Origin: an uncultured Clostridia bacterium
GTDB taxonomy: Bacteria > Bacillota > Clostridia > Oscillospirales > CAG-272
Direction of reading: 5' to 3'
DNA length: 7,286 nucleotides
Assembly (NCBI GenBank): GCA_945936265.1
Contig: CAMETB010000072.1
Location: 1-7,286 of the forward strand
The position numbers were made by a program, and so were the translations under genes. Below, piece by piece: positions 4,650 to 7,286 of the stretch. Positions within the stretch are counted from its first letter, which is position 1. Each line of letters starts with the position of its first letter. The notes below the pieces were generated by a model. The model did not search any database and was not told the origin of the DNA. It was given only the letters and a program-made list of their open reading frames with translations.

Positions 4650-7241
4650 ATGGACGCACAAAATTTCACGCAAAAAAGTATAGAGGCGTTTAACCAGGCA
4701 CAAAAACTTGCCAAAGAAAACGGCAATCAATCGCTTGAACAGGAACATATGCTCTGTGCTCTGCTCGGTCAGGAGGAGGGTCTAATCCCCGAAATACTCA
4801 AACGCTCGGGAAAAAACGCTCAGAATATGCTCTCTCAGGCAAATGATCTTGTAGCAAGGCTTCCGAAGGTATCGGGGGCGAGCGCAGACAGACTCTATAT
4901 GTCATCATCGCTTGATGCGGCTCTTTCCGAAGCGGAAAAAGAAGCCTCAAAGATGAGTGACACTTATATTTCCGTCGAGCATATTTTCATAGGAATAATG
5001 GCAAAAGCGAACGCGCAGGTAAAAAAACTGCTTGATACGTTCGGAGTCACAAAAGATGACTTTTTGAAAATACTGAAAGAAATACGAGGTAATCAGACTG
5101 TGAACAACGAAAATCCCGAGGCTACTTACGATGTCCTCAAAAAATACGGTCAAGACCTTGTGGAGCTTGCCAAAAATCAAAAGCTTGATCCCGTAATAGG
5201 TCGTGACGAAGAAATAAGGAATGTAATAAGGATTCTTTCAAGGAAGACAAAGAACAACCCTTGTCTTATAGGTGAACCGGGCGTCGGTAAAACGGCTATT
5301 GCCGAGGGGCTTGCACAGCGTATAGTACGCGGCGACGTGCCTGACAATCTTAAAAACCGCACGATATTCTCTCTCGATATGGGCGCTCTTGTTGCGGGTG
5401 CGAAGTACAGAGGCGAATTTGAGGAAAGGCTCAAAGCCGTACTTAACGAGGTAAAAGCAAGCGAGGGCAAGATAATACTCTTTATAGATGAACTTCACCT
5501 TATAGTAGGCGCAGGTAAAACGGACGGCGCAATGGACGCGGGCAATATCTTAAAGCCAATGCTTGCAAGGGGCGAACTGCACTGCATAGGCGCGACAACC
5601 CTTAACGAATACAGAAAATATATCGAAAAAGACCCCGCACTCGAAAGGCGTTATCAACCCGTTATGGTAGATGAACCGACGGTTGAGGACACAATATCCA
5701 TTTTAAGAGGTCTTAAAGAGAGATATGAGGTTTATCACGGTGTAAAAATACACGACAACGCGATAATTGCCGCCGCTACTCTTTCCGACAGATATATCTC
5801 CGACAGGTTTTTGCCCGACAAGGCGATAGACTTAATAGACGAGGCCTGCTCTCTTATAAAGACGGAAATGAACTCCATGCCTACCGAAATGGATGAAATT
5901 TCGCACAAGATAATGCAACTTGAAATAGAGGAAGCCGCACTTAAAAAGGAAACCGATAAACTCTCTGTCGAACATCTTGACGAGATACGCCGTGAACTTG
6001 CCGATCTGCGTGCAAAATTCGGCGAGATGAAGGCTAAATGGGAGAACGAAAAGAACTCTATCGGCAAGGTACAAAAGATACGTGAAGAGATAGAGGCAAC
6101 CAATGCACAGATAGAAAAAGCACAGAACGAGTACGATCTTAACCGTGCCGCCGAACTTAAATACGGCAAACTGCCCACTCTCCAGAAAGAGCTTGCCGAA
6201 GAAGAAGAAAAGGCAAAGAGTGCCAAGAGTACTCTGCTTCGTGACCAGGTAACCGAAGAGGAAATAGCAAAGATAGTTTCACGCTGGACGGGTATTCCCG
6301 TATCGAAACTCGTTGAGGGCGAGAGGGAAAAACTTCTCCACCTTGACAAAATACTCCACGAGCGTGTTGTCGGTCAGGACGAGGCTGTAAACAAGGTATG
6401 CGACGCAATTCTCCGTTCGCGTGCCGGTATTCAGGACCCGCGCCGTCCGATTGGTTCGTTCTTATTCCTCGGTCCTACGGGTGTCGGCAAGACGGAACTT
6501 GCAAAATCAATAGCGCAAGCGCTATTTGACGACGAGCGCAATATGGTCCGTATAGATATGAGCGAATATATGGAGAAATACTCCGTATCGCGTCTTATAG
6601 GCGCACCCCCCGGATACGTCGGATACGAGGAGGGCGGACAGCTTACCGAGGCGGTGCGCAGGCATCCTTACTCGGTAGTGCTTTTCGATGAGATAGAAAA
6701 AGCGCATCCCGACGTATTCAATCTGCTCCTTCAGGTGCTTGACGACGGGCGTATCACGGACTCACAGGGGCGCACGGTTGACTTTAAGAACACCATAATC
6801 ATACTGACATCAAATCTCGGCTCGGATATAATTCTCGACGGCATAACGCCCGACGGAGAGATAAGCGACGAGGCAAATGGTGCGGTATCTGCTCTCTTAA
6901 AACGCTCGTTCCGTCCCGAATTTCTTAACCGTCTTGACGAGATAGTATTCTATAAGCCGCTCACCAAGGACAATATACGCTCTATTATAGATCTGCTCAC
7001 AGCCGATCTTGCGAAGAGGCTCCTTGCAAAGCGTCTGTTCATAAAGATAACCGACAGAGCAAAAGATTACGTTATCGACACGGCATACGACCCGATGTAC
7101 GGCGCAAGACCGCTTAAAAAGTTCTTGCAGTCAAGCGTTGAAACCCTTATAGCAAGGAAGATAATATCCGAGGATATTGCTCCCGAAACTACGATAGTTA
7201 TCGACTATGACGGAACAGGGCTTATAGCAAAGACGGAATAA
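4650..7241 (+). CDS. clpB: ATP-dependent chaperone ClpB (Hsp104-family disaggregase)
   Basis: ClpB forms a hexameric ring in the cytoplasm and threads aggregated proteins through its pore for refolding with DnaK. The 863 residues match the normal family length (about 860). In order: an N-terminal Clp repeat domain 1-145; NBD1 with Walker A GEPGVGKT (208-215), pore-loop KYRG (252-255, Tyr253), Walker B ILFIDE (276-281) and arginine fingers 333-334; a full coiled-coil middle domain of roughly 405-530 including ELKYGKLP (502-509); and NBD2 with Walker A GPTGVGKT (608-615), pore-loop GYVGYEEGG (655-663), Walker B VVLFDE (676-681), sensor 1 Asn722, arginine finger near 761 and sensor 2 GAR (818-820). 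The long middle domain and absence of a ClpP-docking IGF/IGL tripeptide separate it from ClpA/ClpC. All catalytic residues are present. It is co-oriented with the RHH gene. An internal GTG start is possible at codon 151. No terminator follows before the window end. Confidence 0.98.
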   Translation: MDAQNFTQKSIEAFNQAQKLAKENGNQSLEQEHMLCALLGQEEGLIPEILKRSGKNAQNMLSQANDLVARLPKVSGASADRLYMSSSLDAALSEAEKEASKMSDTYISVEHIFIGIMAKANAQVKKLLDTFGVTKDDFLKILKEIRGNQTVNNENPEATYDVLKKYGQDLVELAKNQKLDPVIGRDEEIRNVIRILSRKTKNNPCLIGEPGVGKTAIAEGLAQRIVRGDVPDNLKNRTIFSLDMGALVAGAKYRGEFEERLKAVLNEVKASEGKIILFIDELHLIVGAGKTDGAMDAGNILKPMLARGELHCIGATTLNEYRKYIEKDPALERRYQPVMVDEPTVEDTISILRGLKERYEVYHGVKIHDNAIIAAATLSDRYISDRFLPDKAIDLIDEACSLIKTEMNSMPTEMDEISHKIMQLEIEEAALKKETDKLSVEHLDEIRRELADLRAKFGEMKAKWENEKNSIGKVQKIREEIEATNAQIEKAQNEYDLNRAAELKYGKLPTLQKELAEEEEKAKSAKSTLLRDQVTEEEIAKIVSRWTGIPVSKLVEGEREKLLHLDKILHERVVGQDEAVNKVCDAILRSRAGIQDPRRPIGSFLFLGPTGVGKTELAKSIAQALFDDERNMVRIDMSEYMEKYSVSRLIGAPPGYVGYEEGGQLTEAVRRHPYSVVLFDEIEKAHPDVFNLLLQVLDDGRITDSQGRTVDFKNTIIILTSNLGSDIILDGITPDGEISDEANGAVSALLKRSFRPEFLNRLDEIVFYKPLTKDNIRSIIDLLTADLAKRLLAKRLFIKITDRAKDYVIDTAYDPMYGARPLKKFLQSSVETLIARKIISEDIAPETTIVIDYDGTGLIAKTE
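5086..5102 (+). promoter_or_regulatory. Possible internal translation start within clpB (GTG, codon 151)
   Basis: GAGGT (5086-5090) lies 9 nt before an in-frame GTG (5100-5102) encoding Val151, right at the junction between the N-domain and NBD1. Initiation here would give a 713-residue ClpB lacking the N-domain. E. coli ClpB is known to have a second start at a GTG for Val149, which makes this position notable. The site is inferred from sequence only. Confidence 0.5.
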
Positions 7242-7266
7242 GTTTTGCAGGCAAACTATAAAAACG

Positions 7267-7286
7267 AAAGGAGGCTGCGCTTTTTG
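7267..7286 (+). promoter_or_regulatory. Ribosome-binding site of a probable next gene
   Basis: AAAGGAGG (7267-7274) lies 25 nt after the clpB stop. A TTG at 7284-7286, the last three bases of the window, is 9 nt downstream and could be the start codon; a start just beyond the window is equally possible. With no terminator in the gap, the operon probably continues. Confidence 0.5.

Noticed and set aside
5735..6349. 204-aa antisense open frame inside clpB
   Set aside because: It is a Ser-rich shadow of the opposite strand, with no convincing ribosome site or domain, fully inside the well-conserved clpB coding sequence.
1..7286. CRISPR array, insertion sequence, prophage or attachment site
   Set aside because: No regularly spaced repeats, transposase, integrase or terminal inverted repeats were seen. 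The tRNA genes are intact, with no duplicated 3' end downstream that I could find by eye.

Overview
The window looks like a chromosomal stretch from a low-to-moderate GC member of the Bacillota, most likely class Clostridia. The grounds are strong AAAGGAGG-type Shine-Dalgarno sites, near-consensus sigma-A promoters, tRNA genes with CCA encoded, hairpin-plus-U-tract terminators, frequent ATA isoleucine codons even in clpB, and a Clostridia-style large FtsX-family permease. The genus cannot be read from the sequence.

Layout, all on the + strand: (1) 1-314 is the tail of a tRNA cluster: the 3' part of tRNA-Phe(GAA), a complete tRNA-Gly(GCC) followed by a terminator-like hairpin, and a complete tRNA-Cys(GCA) followed by a good intrinsic terminator. 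(2) 315-565 is intergenic. It holds a perfect-consensus sigma-A promoter (TTGACA-17-TATAAT) with a dyad overlapping its -10 box and start point. (3) 566-3723 is a two-gene ABC transporter operon: a MacB/LolD-type ATPase coupled by a one-base stop/start overlap to an 816-residue FtsX-family permease, closed by a perfect 15-bp terminator. (4) 3762-3920 has no gene but contains two more hairpins, the second an intrinsic terminator. (5) 3921-7241 is a second operon: a promoter flanked by repeated TTATATAA octamers, a 215-residue ribbon-helix-helix (RHH) protein with an unrecognised C-terminal domain, and clpB, which encodes the Hsp104-family disaggregase. The window ends at a ribosome-binding site that probably belongs to the next gene.

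The transporter pair would form one type VII (MacB-like) ABC complex; its substrate is unknown. In the second operon, clpB has its own strong ribosome-binding site but no visible separate promoter, CIRCE element or CtsR operator. The most interesting hypothesis in the window is therefore that the small RHH protein autoregulates the operon and so sets ClpB levels. That is inference from gene order and promoter architecture. A second point worth checking is an in-frame GTG with a good Shine-Dalgarno at codon 151 of clpB, matching the site where E. coli makes its N-terminally truncated ClpB.
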